Shown here: positions 28,068-37,816 of the stretch, in pieces
Layout: each line of letters begins with the position of its first letter
Numbering within the stretch: position 1 is the stretch's first letter
DNA from: Phytopseudomonas seleniipraecipitans
GTDB lineage: Bacteria > Pseudomonadota > Gammaproteobacteria > Pseudomonadales > Pseudomonadaceae
Length of the DNA: 64,000 nucleotides
Direction of reading: 5' to 3'
NCBI RefSeq assembly: GCF_900102335.1
Contig: NZ_FNBM01000003.1
Location: 417,005 to 481,004 of the forward strand
The notes under the pieces: generated by a model
The model's database searches: none
What the model saw: only the letters and a program-made list of their open reading frames with translations
Told to the model about the DNA's origin: nothing
Position numbers and translations under genes: made by a program

Positions 28068-28826
28068 ATGCAACTCAATGGAATTACCTCGAAAACCGCT
28101 CTCGCCCTGTGCCTCGCTGGTGCATCTCATGCCTACGCCGACTCCATCACTGACCCGATCTCGACCGTCGGTGTGATCGGCTCGCACAACCAGTACAAGA
28201 TGAGCACCTTTGGCGAAAGCGACAAGGAGCGTCTGAATCAGGGCGGTCTGTTCTACAACTTCGGCAACAAGCTGACCGGCCACGAAGGCTTCATCTACCA
28301 GGCGGGCATCGAAGCCCAGTATCGCGAAAAAGACGATGACGAGTACAAAGCGGCCCGCGCAGACCTCGACCTGGGCCTGCGTGCCGCGCTGAGCACCAAT
28401 AACTACATCGACTTCATCGTGGGCGGCGGCTACGACTGGGGCCGTATCGAGCAAGACGATGTCGGCCCGTTCGACACCAACGTCAAGCTGACCAGCAAGG
28501 CGCCTTTCGCCAAAGCTGGCATCGGCTACAACTACCTGACCCCGGATTACACCGTGCGTCTGGAGGCCGGCGCGCGCTACTCGCTCGACGCCGAAGCCGA
28601 GCTGAAAGTCAGCGGCGAAGGCCGCGACACCGTTGACCTGAAGGACAAAGCCAACCCGTACGCCGAACTGACCGTGCTGTGGAACAAGGGCATCAACAAC
28701 CTGCCGATCAGCACCAGCCTGTACTACACCCGCACCAACTACAAAGTCGACAGCGACAGCGTGTTGGCTGAAAACAGCAAGCTCAAGCAAGAGCAGGTCG
28801 GCCTGAAAGTCGGTCTGGCGTTCTAA
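28068..28826 (+). CDS. Outer-membrane beta-barrel protein
   Basis: A 252-residue secreted protein. The signal peptide is at about 1-25 (TALALCLAGASHAYA, cleavage before DS). The mature part has alternating short polar and hydrophobic strands, frequent Tyr and Gly, and ends in a C-terminal Phe (VGLKVGLAF), the classic signal for barrel assembly by BAM. It resembles OmpW/OprG-size single barrels but I do not recognise a family. The ATG at 28068 follows AAGGA; the frame open from 27831 is not signal-like. Confidence 0.75.
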   Translation: MQLNGITSKTALALCLAGASHAYADSITDPISTVGVIGSHNQYKMSTFGESDKERLNQGGLFYNFGNKLTGHEGFIYQAGIEAQYREKDDDEYKAARADLDLGLRAALSTNNYIDFIVGGGYDWGRIEQDDVGPFDTNVKLTSKAPFAKAGIGYNYLTPDYTVRLEAGARYSLDAEAELKVSGEGRDTVDLKDKANPYAELTVLWNKGINNLPISTSLYYTRTNYKVDSDSVLAENSKLKQEQVGLKVGLAF

Positions 28827-28842
28827 ACACGCTGCTGTAATC

Positions 28843-28868
28843 AAATCGCCCGGTTTGCCGGGCGATTT
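28843..28868 (+). terminator. Terminator after the barrel gene
   Basis: An 11-bp perfect stem (AAATCGCCCGG and its complement) around a TTTG loop, 16 bases after the stop; the descending arm ends in a short T run. Confidence 0.8.
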
Positions 28869-28997
28869 GCATTCTGGTGGCGAGGTTGCCAGGCGCCGCG
28901 GCTCTCGCTGGCAGGCCTCAGGTATACTGCGTGTCCGCTTTATAAGCGGCCTTGCGCTCGATGCGCCCTATCTCCACCGCAATCATCGATTACCTTC

Positions 28998-29741
28998 ATG
29001 TCCCTTAACATCGCCTCCATCAATATCGAACGCTCCAGGCACTTGGCGCGCGTCGAAGCCTTCATCACTCGTCAACGCCCGGATCTGCTCTGCCTGCAGG
29101 AACTCTGCGAGCGCGATATCCCGTTCTTCGAAGCGCTGATGGGCGGTCCCATGTTCTTCGCGCCCATGGCGCGCTACCCGGAAGAGGGCCCTGCCAACAT
29201 TGTTGGCGTCGGCATGATCGCCCGCGATGATGCGTTGCTCGACGTGGCCGCCGAATATTACTCGGGCAGCCCCGAGCGCATTCAGGAGATGGCCTTTATC
29301 ACTGCCGAGGGCAAGCGTATGGCTGACCCGCTGAGCATTGCCGAAGTGATGCTCAGCGCCACGGTTCGCGGTTTGCGTGTCGCCGTCACCCACCTAAACG
29401 TGACCCCGCTCGGCACCTCCACGCCGTACCAGCGCGAAAGCGCAGGCAAGGTGATCCAGCTGGCCCAGGCGCAAGCCCAGCGCAATGGCGACCTGCTGCT
29501 GACCGGCGACTTCAATGCCCCGCGCGGCCGCGCCACCTTCGACCTGATTGCCGAGCACTTCATCGACGGCGTACCGCCGCACTACACCAGCAGCATCGAC
29601 GGCTCGCTACACCGCGCCGGTGATATTCCGTTCATGGTCGACGGGTTGTTCCACACGCCAGGCTACCGGCTGGAGAACGTCAGAATGAGCACCGGTGTTT
29701 CCGACCACTGCGCGCTCAGCTGCCGCTTGAGCAAAACCTGA
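28998..29741 (+). CDS. Endonuclease/exonuclease/phosphatase family protein
   Basis: A 247-residue protein with the EEP fold. Motifs are NIASINIERS at the N terminus, the catalytic Glu in CLQELCERD near residue 35, TGDFNAPRGR near 170 and the terminal SDHCAL near 238. These match the Mg-binding and catalytic residues of Exo III/DNase I-like enzymes. The substrate (nucleic acid, phosphoester or lipid) cannot be inferred. No signal peptide. A second EEP gene lies at 32964-33827 but with a different N terminus. Confidence 0.85.
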   Translation: MSLNIASINIERSRHLARVEAFITRQRPDLLCLQELCERDIPFFEALMGGPMFFAPMARYPEEGPANIVGVGMIARDDALLDVAAEYYSGSPERIQEMAFITAEGKRMADPLSIAEVMLSATVRGLRVAVTHLNVTPLGTSTPYQRESAGKVIQLAQAQAQRNGDLLLTGDFNAPRGRATFDLIAEHFIDGVPPHYTSSIDGSLHRAGDIPFMVDGLFHTPGYRLENVRMSTGVSDHCALSCRLSKT

Positions 29742-29797
29742 TGCCGTAAATTCCGGCTAGAGACGCAAAGGCGGGATAAACCGAAGCGCTGGGCGGC

Positions 29798-30694
29798 TTA
29801 CTCGCCGCCCACGGCGAAATTCGGCAGGCTGTCCACTGGCTGACTGAACTGGAAAGGAATCGACTCGAGCGCCATGCCCACGTTGCGCTGTACCACGAAG
29901 TGCAGATGCGGGCCGGTGCTGTTGCCGGTGTTGCCAGAGCGGGCAATGGATGCACCTGCGGCGATGCGCTGACCCTCGCGTACGCTCACCGAGCCCTGCA
30001 TCAAGTGCAGATAAACGCCCATGGTGCCGTCATCATGGAGGACACGCACGAAGTTGCCCGACGGGTTGTTACCACGCCCGCTCTGCGCGTTTTCGGTTTT
30101 CACCACCATACCGCCGCGAGCGGCAACGATGGGCGTGCCTTCGGGCATGGCGATGTCCATCGCGTAGCGCCCTTTCGGCGTGAAATGGCTGTACTGGCCG
30201 TTGGCGCCCTGAGTCAGGCGAAACGGCCCGCCGCGCCACGGCAGCGGGTAGCTGTTCTGTATCGGCAGCAAGCGCGGGTCACCCAGCGCGTACTTCAGCT
30301 TGGGCGTATAACGCAGCGGCTTGGAAGGGTCGAGCGGTGCCAGGGTAGCTAGACGAATTTCACTGCGCGGCGGTAGTACCCAATTGATCGGCTTGTCCGG
30401 CGCGCCACTGGCATTGGCGACCTGCTCCAGCTTGAGCTCCACCTGAACGGGTGCATACAGGTCGTTGCGCACCAGCAACGTCTCACCGGCGGCATGCTTG
30501 CGGGTTTCCAGCTTTACCTGGTTATCGAGTTTTTCGACCATGCGGTCGCTGAACACGAACACCTTCGCACCGGGCGCAGCCTGATCACTGTAAGTGACCA
30601 CGCCATTGGCATCGGTGTATTTGTAAACGGTCACCGCATTGGCCTGACAGGCGAACGCAAAGAGGCCCAGGAGAAGTGAGAAACGCCCTAGCAT
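29798..30694 (-). CDS. M23 family metallopeptidase with DUF4124 domain
   Basis: A 298-residue exported protein. After a signal peptide (about 1-20) comes a DUF4124-like segment (VYKYTDANGVVTYSDQ). The C-terminal peptidase M23/LytM domain has the zinc ligands: SHFTPKGRYAMDIAMPEG carries His and Asp, and TGPHLHFVVQ has the second His pair. It probably cuts peptidoglycan cross-links in the periplasm. Because the metal ligands are present, catalysis rather than a regulatory (EnvC/NlpD-like) role is favoured. It is convergent with the EEP gene at 28998. Confidence 0.85.
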   Translation of the reverse strand: MLGRFSLLLGLFAFACQANAVTVYKYTDANGVVTYSDQAAPGAKVFVFSDRMVEKLDNQVKLETRKHAAGETLLVRNDLYAPVQVELKLEQVANASGAPDKPINWVLPPRSEIRLATLAPLDPSKPLRYTPKLKYALGDPRLLPIQNSYPLPWRGGPFRLTQGANGQYSHFTPKGRYAMDIAMPEGTPIVAARGGMVVKTENAQSGRGNNPSGNFVRVLHDDGTMGVYLHLMQGSVSVREGQRIAAGASIARSGNTGNSTGPHLHFVVQRNVGMALESIPFQFSQPVDSLPNFAVGGE

Positions 30695-30939
30695 ATCGAG
30701 TCGATCTGGTTATTAAGTGTTCGGCGAGGCAAGACTAGCAGCGTCTCGCTGACCGAGCGACTGTCACTGCCGCGCTTTGCGACAACCGGCACAGCCTTGC
30801 CATCGCCAGCACGGTATCTGCAGGGGCAGCACGCTACGGGGGGAGGTGAGCCGGTCGGCTCATCGAGTCGGCCAGACTGATGCCCAGAAGTACCGGGCTT
30901 TCATTCGCAGGCGTGATACGCGAGGGCTGCGCTGCCGGC

Positions 30940-32961
30940 TTAACCCTGCTCGATATGGTTGCGGCCACTGCGTTTGGCGCGATAGAGCGCCTGGTCGGCG
31001 CGTTCGAACACCTGCTCGCTGCGCTCTGCCGCCACAAACGCGCTGATGCCGCCAGACAGTGTGATGGTCACGCGTTCGCCCTTGAAGTGGAACGGGCAGC
31101 TTTCGATCGCCGTGCGCAGCGTTTCGAGCAACTTCAAGCCGCCTTCCATGGGCGTGGAGGGGATCAGCAGCACGAACTCCTCGCCGCCGAAGCGGGCGAT
31201 GAAATCGGTCTTGCGCAGACGTTTGAACAGCTCGCCGGCGATGATCTTCAGCACCTTGTCGCCGGCCAGGTGGCCGAAGTCATCGTTGATGCGCTTGAAG
31301 TGATCAATATCCAGCACCGCCAGCAGCAAGTCGCCGCCGTAACGCTGCCAGCGCGCCAGTTCGAGATCCAGGCGTTCCGTCCAGGCGGCTCGGTTGGGCA
31401 AACCGGTCAGGGGGTCTAACAGCGCCTTTTGCCGCTGCTCTTCCAGATGGTCGCGAAAGCCCTTGGCCTCCAATTCCATGCTCGCTACCCGCTCGACCAG
31501 CGTCTGCAGCCGCTCACCGACTTGCTGCTCACGCTCGTCGCGCTGGTGCTGATATTGCGCCATGGTGCCGAGCAGACCGCTGAGACGGTCCTCGACCAGG
31601 CTTTTCAGGCTGTCGAGATCGCTCGCTTCCTGCACGCTGCTGTGCAACCCGTCGACCTGCTGACGCAGCTCGATGTCCAGGCTGCGCGCGGCATCGGCCG
31701 AGTCGACATAGTTGGTATGCACCTCCTGCAGGCTGCCCTGGAAAGCCGCCAGGCGCTCGTTGAGCTGCTTGAGGTAGCCTTCGAATTCACGCTGGCCCAC
31801 ATCGGCGATCGCCAGCATCAGCACGCCGAAATCATCCAGTACGGGCACCAGCTCATACATGTTCAGGCCAGCTGTGATGCGCTGGCGCAGCACATCGGCC
31901 TGAGCCTGATGCCGTTCGGGCAGCGGCAGCTCTTCCAGCAAGCCCAGCAGGCTGCTTTCGACGTGGCTGGCGATGGCGCTGTAACCAGGCTCCGGCGCAG
32001 GCGGCAGGGCATAGTCGGGATCAGCCTGCAGAAGCGCCTCTGAGACTGCAGGCTCTTCTACCGTAACCGTAACCGTATCCGGTGCGGTTGCTTCTGTTTC
32101 TACTGCTATCTCTTCTGCGGTGTCTGTCTCTGCGCCTGGAGTGACGAGCTTAAGCGCTGGCTTCTCTACAGCGGTCGGCATCAATAACGACGACGGCAAT
32201 GGCAGGCTATCCAGCAACACCGCACCGTTGGCAGCCGCCGGGCTGGTCGCGGTGCAGGCAGGCTCGAGCAGCGGCGGCTGCGGCAAGGGCTCGGCGACTG
32301 CGCCAAGGGCCGATTCCGGTGCCGTCGGCTGCTCCGCCACTACAGTGGGCGCGTTGTAGGGCTCGAGCGTTTCCGCTGCGGGTAGCGTTTCTACAGCTGC
32401 CTCTGCGGCCGAATCCGCAGGCGTAGGCGAATTCGCTGGATCGCGGCTGCCAAATAGGCGCTCGATAAAGCCTGGCCGCTCCACCTGCTCCGCTCCCAGC
32501 ACAGCCAGCGCCTGCTGCTGCAACTGGCTCAGTTCGGCTAATAGAGCGGGCAACTCGCGCGACTGCCGCGAGCGCTCATCGACCTGTTTGGCGTAGCGTT
32601 TCAGCGGTTTGCGCACGTCGCTCGGCAAGTCCATTTTCAGCAACTGCGCGACCAGATTCGACAGACCGCTGGCTACCTGCTCGACCCGCTGCTGGCGACG
32701 CTGCTCGGAGTCCAGCACGGTTTTTTCCAGACGCGGAATCAGCGCACTGAGGCCCGCGTCCATATCGTCACGGCGAAGAATTTCGCGCAGGTCGTGCATG
32801 CACTGATCGACCGCCTTGTCCGCACCCTCGGCCGCCAGGCTGCTGCGCACCAAGCCTCGTCGCAGCAAGTCGATGCGCGCATCGAAGCGGCGCTCCAGTT
32901 TCTCCTGCTGCTCAAGGTTGGAGAGGTATTTCTCGCGCCAGCGCTGGGCGTCGTCGGCCAT
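30940..32961 (-). CDS. Diguanylate cyclase (GGDEF)
   Basis: Makes c-di-GMP. The 673-residue protein is cytoplasmic by appearance. It has an N-terminal helical region, a Pro/Ala/Glu-rich linker about 180-330 and a C-terminal GGDEF domain. The active site is GGEEF in [13 protein letters not shown] near residue 590. An RxxD motif (RKTD) five residues before it fits an inhibitory I-site. The coiled-coil before the domain may mediate dimerisation. Stop-to-start spacing with the upstream EEP gene is two bases, so the two are likely in one operon. Confidence 0.9.
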   Translation of the reverse strand: MADDAQRWREKYLSNLEQQEKLERRFDARIDLLRRGLVRSSLAAEGADKAVDQCMHDLREILRRDDMDAGLSALIPRLEKTVLDSEQRRQQRVEQVASGLSNLVAQLLKMDLPSDVRKPLKRYAKQVDERSRQSRELPALLAELSQLQQQALAVLGAEQVERPGFIERLFGSRDPANSPTPADSAAEAAVETLPAAETLEPYNAPTVVAEQPTAPESALGAVAEPLPQPPLLEPACTATSPAAANGAVLLDSLPLPSSLLMPTAVEKPALKLVTPGAETDTAEEIAVETEATAPDTVTVTVEEPAVSEALLQADPDYALPPAPEPGYSAIASHVESSLLGLLEELPLPERHQAQADVLRQRITAGLNMYELVPVLDDFGVLMLAIADVGQREFEGYLKQLNERLAAFQGSLQEVHTNYVDSADAARSLDIELRQQVDGLHSSVQEASDLDSLKSLVEDRLSGLLGTMAQYQHQRDEREQQVGERLQTLVERVASMELEAKGFRDHLEEQRQKALLDPLTGLPNRAAWTERLDLELARWQRYGGDLLLAVLDIDHFKRINDDFGHLAGDKVLKIIAGELFKRLRKTDFIARFGGEEFVLLIPSTPMEGGLKLLETLRTAIESCPFHFKGERVTITLSGGISAFVAAERSEQVFERADQALYRAKRSGRNHIEQG

Positions 32962-32963
32962 GC

Positions 32964-33827
32964 TCAGGGTTCCTGTACAAGGGGCGGCAACGGCGGTGCG
33001 AAGGAGTTGGGCAGACGGATTTCCACGGCCACCGGCAGGTGATCCGAGATCGGCTGGGCCAGCACCTGAAAGCGCTCGAGCTCCAGGCCAGGGCTGAGCA
33101 GAATATGATCGAGACAGCGCTGTGGACGCCAGCTCGGAAAGGTCGCTTCGACCTGTGGCGCAATCAGGCCAAGGTCGCGCAGCGGCGAATTTTCCAGCAG
33201 ATCGTTGGCGTGAGTGTTCATGTCACCCATGAGGATCTGGTGGCGGTAGCCACTGATCAGCTCGCGGATGTAGGCCAATTGCCGGGTGCGCGTACGCGGC
33301 CCGAGCGCCAGGTGCATCATCACCACGGCAATGGCATCGTCGCCTTCACCGATGCGCAGCAGAATCGCGCCGCGGCCGGCAGGACCTGGCAGCGGGTGAT
33401 CCTCCAGCTGCGTCGGTCGCAGGCGGCTGAGCAGCCCGTTGCTGTGCTGGCCGAAACGGCCGAGATTGCGGTTGAGCTGTTGATACCAGTAGGGGAATGC
33501 ACCCAGGCGGGCCAGGTGTTCGATCTGGTTGACGAAACCGGAGCGCACGCTGCCGCCATCGGCTTCCTGCAGGGCGACAATATCGTAGTCACCGAGCAGA
33601 TCACCGATGCGCTGCAAATTACCGGCACGCCCCTGGTGCGGCAGCAGATGTTGCCAGCCGCGGGTCAGATAATGGTGATAGCGCTCGGTGCTGATGCCGA
33701 CTTGAATGTTGAAACTGAGCAGACGCAGGCGCCCGTTTTCCGGCCAGTCGCCTTGCGGGGTGCAGTCCGGGTTGACCTGTGGATCACACAGGCCAGCCTG
33801 ACGAGGCATTGAACGGCGGCGCAACAT
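32964..33827 (-). CDS. Endonuclease/exonuclease/phosphatase family protein
   Basis: A 287-residue EEP-fold protein. Motifs are LLSFNIQVG near residue 36, ALQEADGG near 92, [11 protein letters not shown] near 198, DHILLSP near 243 and [10 protein letters not shown] near 262. No clear signal peptide. It is directly upstream of the diguanylate cyclase and downstream of dsbA on the same strand. The substrate is unknown. The protein is clearly homologous in fold, but not close in sequence, to the product of 28998-29741. Confidence 0.83.
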   Translation of the reverse strand: MLRRRSMPRQAGLCDPQVNPDCTPQGDWPENGRLRLLSFNIQVGISTERYHHYLTRGWQHLLPHQGRAGNLQRIGDLLGDYDIVALQEADGGSVRSGFVNQIEHLARLGAFPYWYQQLNRNLGRFGQHSNGLLSRLRPTQLEDHPLPGPAGRGAILLRIGEGDDAIAVVMMHLALGPRTRTRQLAYIRELISGYRHQILMGDMNTHANDLLENSPLRDLGLIAPQVEATFPSWRPQRCLDHILLSPGLELERFQVLAQPISDHLPVAVEIRLPNSFAPPLPPLVQEP

Positions 33828-33851
33828 GGCAAGGCGCTCCGTAAGGGCCGT

Positions 33852-34481
33852 TTACTTGGCTTCGCGCTCTTTGGCGATCAGGTGGTCGGCGACTTGCAGT
33901 GTCTGCTCCGGGCCGCCCGAGCTGGAGATATCGAAACGGTATTTGCCGTTGACGATCATCACCGGTACGCCATTGATCTGGTAGGCCATGGCCAGCTTTT
34001 TGGCTTTTTCCATCTGGCTCTTCACGCCAAAGGAATTGAAGGCCTTGAGGAAGGCATCGCGGTCGATATCCTGGGTGACCAGGAAATCTGCCATTTCTTC
34101 TGGAGTGGCCAGCTTGCGGCCTTCCTGGTGAATGGCGCGGAATACCGCGTCGTGCACCTTGTGCTCGACTTTCATGCTTTCCAGAGTGATGAACATCTGA
34201 CCGTGGGCGTTCCATACGCCGCCGAACAAGGCAGGGATGCGCACGAAGTTGACATCACTCGGCAGCTTCTCGACCCACGGGTTCAGCGTAGGTTCGAACT
34301 GGTAGCAATGCGGGCAGCCATACCAGAACAGCTCCACGACTTCGATCTTGCCGGGTTTGGAAATCGGTACTGGATTGCTCAGCTCGACATACTGCTTGCC
34401 GGCTTCGATCTCGGCGGCATGAGCTGCAACACCGAACAGGCTGGCACCGGCCAGAACCGCGGAAAGGATCAGATTACGCAT
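33852..34481 (-). CDS. dsbA: Thiol:disulfide interchange protein DsbA
   Basis: Periplasmic oxidase that introduces disulfides into exported proteins. The 209-residue precursor has a signal peptide ending near residue 22 (AAHAA) and a thioredoxin fold with the active site Cys56-Pro-His-Cys59 in WYGCPHCYQFEP. The cis-Pro loop is in NGVPVMIVNGKY near 170. It lies next to cytochrome c4, as usual in Pseudomonas. Confidence 0.95.
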   Translation of the reverse strand: MRNLILSAVLAGASLFGVAAHAAEIEAGKQYVELSNPVPISKPGKIEVVELFWYGCPHCYQFEPTLNPWVEKLPSDVNFVRIPALFGGVWNAHGQMFITLESMKVEHKVHDAVFRAIHQEGRKLATPEEMADFLVTQDIDRDAFLKAFNSFGVKSQMEKAKKLAMAYQINGVPVMIVNGKYRFDISSSGGPEQTLQVADHLIAKEREAK

Positions 34482-34571
34482 GCATGACTCCTAGCTATGA
34501 TGGTGCTGCGGACAGCTTCGGTTCGACTGAGTCGCTACCCGGCAGGTTCCCTCCATTGTAGCGGGCTCGCC

Positions 34572-34606
34572 AACGAAAAAGGGTGGCCACGCCACCCTTT
34601 TTCGTT
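34572..34606 (-). terminator. Terminator after cytochrome c4
   Basis: A perfect 16-bp stem with a 3-base loop. The central arm AAAAAGGGTGGC pairs with GCCACCCTTTTT. It lies between the cytochrome c4 stop (34634) and the dsbA start (34481), so dsbA needs its own promoter. Confidence 0.9.
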
Positions 34607-34633
34607 TCCGGTATGCAGAGGCCGATCGACGAG

Positions 34634-35239
34634 TCAATGCAGGCCTTGGATGTACGCCGCCAGCGCTTCGATATCCTTGTTGCTGAGCTTGGCGGCGATG
34701 TCGCGCATGATCATGCTGTCGCCGTCATTACTGCGCTCGCCCTCACGAAAGGCGGTCAACTGCTTGGCGGTGTAGTCCGCGTGCTGACCACCCAGATGGG
34801 GATAGCCGGCAGTCGCAATGCCGCTGCCATCGGGTGAATGGCAACCCATGCAAGCCGGCATGCCCTCCGCCAGTTTACCGCCCCGGAACAAGTCTTCACC
34901 GCGCTCGACCAGCGTCGGGTCAGCAGCACCGATGATGGTTTTTTGAGCGGCATAGTAAGCAGCGATATCGGCCATATCCTGATCACTGAGCGGATCGAGC
35001 ATGCCGGTCATCTCCACCACCGGCCGCGCGCCGGATTTGATGTCCTGCATCTGCTTGAGCAGATAGCGCTCCCCCTGGCCGGCGAGCTTGGGAAAGTTCG
35101 CCACCGGGCTGTTGCCATCCACGCCATGACACGCGCCGCAAACGATGGTCTTCGCCTGCCCTGCCGCAGGGTCACCAGCGGCCTGGACAGCGCCGATGAG
35201 GCCCAGGCACAACAGCAGACTCACGATTATTTTGTTCAT
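34634..35239 (-). CDS. Diheme cytochrome c4
   Basis: A 201-residue periplasmic electron carrier with two class I cytochrome c domains. The heme motifs are CGACH (Cys34, Cys37, His38) and CMGCH (Cys130, Cys133, His134). The signal peptide ends at about residue 20 (VQA-AG). Methionines such as in VVEMTGM and SMIMRD are candidate axial ligands. It donates electrons to terminal oxidases. Its stop is followed by a strong terminator. Confidence 0.93.
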   Translation of the reverse strand: MNKIIVSLLLCLGLIGAVQAAGDPAAGQAKTIVCGACHGVDGNSPVANFPKLAGQGERYLLKQMQDIKSGARPVVEMTGMLDPLSDQDMADIAAYYAAQKTIIGAADPTLVERGEDLFRGGKLAEGMPACMGCHSPDGSGIATAGYPHLGGQHADYTAKQLTAFREGERSNDGDSMIMRDIAAKLSNKDIEALAAYIQGLH

Positions 35240-35640
35240 CAGCTAATCCAAGTACGGCCAAGAAAAGAGTTCTGAGCGAGGTATCCCCATCGCGACGAGC
35301 CCGCCGTAAACGTACCCCGCGTACCCGCAATCGGGCCGAGGCGTCGACCGGGTATTCCATGATTGCTCAGCACAGCGGCGCCGATAATGACTGGCATCAA
35401 TCCCTTGGCAGATCGCAAGCAATACGCTGCCCCAGGCAGAGCCGAGGCTGGCGGCACGCGCTGCGGGCGCCACGTTAACGCAGCAAGGGCGCGTTAATAC
35501 ATCGATAAAAGGAGCCCATCGTATCTGCGCGTTACCCGCCTGCCTACTTGGCCAGGCCGCTTCGACAGGCTGCGCGGATTGCCAGGCCGGGCGACGCTGC
35601 GGGACAATCCGCGCCGATTCAAGCCAGCGGACCGCACGCC
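35240..35640. other. 401-base stretch without a convincing gene
   Basis: It must hold the divergent promoters of cytochrome c4 (left) and the HAD gene (right). I see one small inverted repeat, TTAACGC/GCGTTAA at 35475-35497. Open frames on the minus strand (35172-35473) overlap one another, have no ribosome site or family features, and I do not call them. An AAAAGGAG at about 35508 is not followed by a usable start. Confidence 0.5.
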
Positions 35641-36288
35641 ATGCAGCAGAACACCGTACTTTTCGATCTCGACGGCACCCTGACCGACCCGCGCGAGGGC
35701 ATCACCCGTTCGGTGCAGTACGCGCTGGCGCAACTGGATATCCATGAGCCCGATCTGGTCGCGCTCGAACACTTCATCGGCCCGCCGCTTTTGCAATGCT
35801 TCATGCAGACCTACAGCCTGAGCGAGCCCCGCGCCTGGGACGCCGTCAACCATTACCGGGTGCGTTTTCGCGAGGTAGGCCTGTACGAGAATCAGCTCTT
35901 CGAAGGCATCATCGAGCTGTTGCAGTTGCTGGGCGAACAAGGCCGCACCTTGTATATCGCGACCAGCAAACCGACGGTGTTCGCCGTGGAGATCGCCCGG
36001 CACTTCGACTTCGGGCGCTACTTCAAGGGCATTTACGGCAGTGAACTGGATGGCACCCGCACCAACAAGGTCGAGCTGATCAAGCACCTGCTCGAGCAGG
36101 AAGGCCTTGAGCCCAGCGACACATTGATGATCGGCGACCGTAAGCACGACCTGATCGGCGCCCACAGCAACGGCCTGAACGCGGTAGCGGTGGGATATGG
36201 TTTCGGTAGCCTGGAAGAGCTCAGCGGCGAGCGGCCGGCCCACCATTTTCAGACCCTGACGCAGCTGCGTCACGCCTTCGCGCGCTAG
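35641..36288 (+). CDS. HAD family phosphatase (phosphoglycolate phosphatase-like)
   Basis: A 215-residue haloacid dehalogenase-superfamily hydrolase. Motif I is LFDLDGTLTD (nucleophile Asp at about 9, acid/base Asp 11), motif II is the Thr/Ser of YIATSKPT near 112 and motifs III/IV are Lys in TNKVEL and IGDRKHDLIGA near 163. It resembles Gph/PGP-like enzymes with a small helical cap. The substrate is unproven. The ATG at 35641 is used because motif I starts within ten residues. Confidence 0.85.
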   Translation: MQQNTVLFDLDGTLTDPREGITRSVQYALAQLDIHEPDLVALEHFIGPPLLQCFMQTYSLSEPRAWDAVNHYRVRFREVGLYENQLFEGIIELLQLLGEQGRTLYIATSKPTVFAVEIARHFDFGRYFKGIYGSELDGTRTNKVELIKHLLEQEGLEPSDTLMIGDRKHDLIGAHSNGLNAVAVGYGFGSLEELSGERPAHHFQTLTQLRHAFAR

Positions 36289-36306
36289 CTGCAGCGGCGC
36301 TTGCCG

Positions 36307-36561
36307 CTACATCATCCGCGAACCGATTAGGTCGTTGCGCTGATAGATCACCTTGCGGCTAGCGTTGTCGCACGTGCCGATGACCATGCTGTCGTCCTCG
36401 ACTTCCTCGTTCGGCACGATTTCCAGGGTATAGCTGGTCACGCCGGCTGCCTGGATCTTCACCTCGATTTCCTGCTTGAGCTCCTCGCACGACTTGGGCG
36501 CGGCCCAGGCATTACTCATCAGGCCGAGCACCAGCATCACCGCCGTCAAACCTTTCATCAC
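36307..36561 (-). CDS. DUF1161 secreted protein (copy 1)
   Basis: An 84-residue protein with a signal peptide (about 1-20, cleaved after AWA) and the DUF1161 core CEELKQEIEVKIQAAGVTSYTLE, in which two Cys remain (the second in IGTCDNASRKV). The last residues beyond IYQRND differ from the paralogue at 39966. Role unknown; these proteins are small, periplasmic and often stress-responsive. It ends 18 bases before the convergent HAD gene end. Confidence 0.85.
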   Translation of the reverse strand: MMKGLTAVMLVLGLMSNAWAAPKSCEELKQEIEVKIQAAGVTSYTLEIVPNEEVEDDSMVIGTCDNASRKVIYQRNDLIGSRMM

Positions 36562-36635
36562 GACTTCCTCTGTGTGTTGTTAATAGCGACTGTTGGCTTG
36601 CAGCAACACAGCTTGCGCCGTCGTGTCACCAGCCT

Positions 36636-37712
36636 CTAGTTTCGGACAGCGTCCAGCGCTTGCAGTTGTATAAGCCGTTTCGCTTCTGGCAGGGCGCCCA
36701 GCTCGGCCACTCGCAGGTAGAAGGTTGGCCAGTCGCCGCCAACCTCGTCGAACAGCGTGGCGAATGCCGCCACCCAGCGGTCATAGAGGCCGAAGGGCAG
36801 CATTTTGGCGTTGTTAAGCGGCCCGTTTATCCAGCCATCGTAGTAGCCCACGCCCTGCCAGTGCGTGGCCTTTAGCTGTTGGTAGTCGCGGCGCAGACGG
36901 TCGAACTCGGCCTGCTTGCCGGCACGCATTGCTTCGTCGCTCAGGCCGCTGGCGTACAGCGCTTCCAGGCGTGCGCGGCTGGCCAGCACCAGTTCGCTGA
37001 ACTGCTCGCGCGGCCTTGGGCCCGCCTCGGTAGACGCAGGCGAACCGCGTGCGGCATGCCATTCGCGCAGGCCCTGCTGCTCGACGAAGGTGGCGTAAGA
37101 CTCGTTGAACGCGGTGTCGCCCGCCAAGTAATACTGCTGGTGCGCCAACTCGTGGAAGATCACGGCGACCAGGCGCTCATCACTCCAGCGCAGCATGGTG
37201 TTGAGGATCGGATCATCGAACCAGCCCAGCGTCGAGTAAGCCTCAACGCCGCCCAGATAGGTATCCAACCCTTGCGCGTTTAGCAACGCCGCCGCCCCGC
37301 GGGCACGGCCCTGCTCATAGAACCCGCGATAAGCCACGCACCCGGCAATCGGGAAGCAGTGCAGCTGCGGCTTGAGGGAAAACTCCGGCGTGGCGAACAG
37401 GTTCCAGACCACAAATGGCCGTTGCAGGTCGGCATACACGCGGTAACTGCGATTGTCCGGCAGCCCCAGCTGCTCACTGGCAAAACGGCGCGCCTGCTGT
37501 GATAGCGCCAGGCGCTGGCGCAATTGCGGCGCTGTCGAGGGATCGTCGATCACCGCCTGCACTGGCTGCCGCGCCTGCAAGAGCTGCAGTTGCCCGCGGG
37601 CCAGTTGCCCGTAGTAATCCACGGTGCTACAGCCCGTCAGCAGCAGACAGAACAGGGGAACCGCCGCGCGGCGCGTCAGGTCGACAAGAAAGGAGGTGCA
37701 AGACTCGTGCAT
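36636..37712 (-). CDS. Lipoprotein zinc aminopeptidase
   Basis: A 358-residue lipoprotein. The lipobox LLLTGC places the lipidated Cys at about residue 28. The zinc-peptidase motif HELAHQQYY is near residue 190, followed by the Glu of NESYATFVEQQG, matching the putative aminopeptidase family (Pfam Aminopep). It is anchored in the periplasm. Substrate unknown. The upstream gene at 37817 is divergent with a 104-base gap. Confidence 0.8.
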   Translation of the reverse strand: MHESCTSFLVDLTRRAAVPLFCLLLTGCSTVDYYGQLARGQLQLLQARQPVQAVIDDPSTAPQLRQRLALSQQARRFASEQLGLPDNRSYRVYADLQRPFVVWNLFATPEFSLKPQLHCFPIAGCVAYRGFYEQGRARGAAALLNAQGLDTYLGGVEAYSTLGWFDDPILNTMLRWSDERLVAVIFHELAHQQYYLAGDTAFNESYATFVEQQGLREWHAARGSPASTEAGPRPREQFSELVLASRARLEALYASGLSDEAMRAGKQAEFDRLRRDYQQLKATHWQGVGYYDGWINGPLNNAKMLPFGLYDRWVAAFATLFDEVGGDWPTFYLRVAELGALPEAKRLIQLQALDAVRN

Positions 37713-37816
37713 GGCATCGTCATGTGAGGGGTCAACGCCTCATCCTACCGCGAAGTCGCGGCTGCTTTGCGCGATACTGCAGCACCTTCAGTATGCGCTT
37801 CATGGGAGATATCACG

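Noticed and set aside
35172..35473. Overlapping minus-strand frames of 62, 72 and 76 codons upstream of cytochrome c4
   Set aside because: No ribosome sites, no signal peptides or motifs, and they overlap one another.
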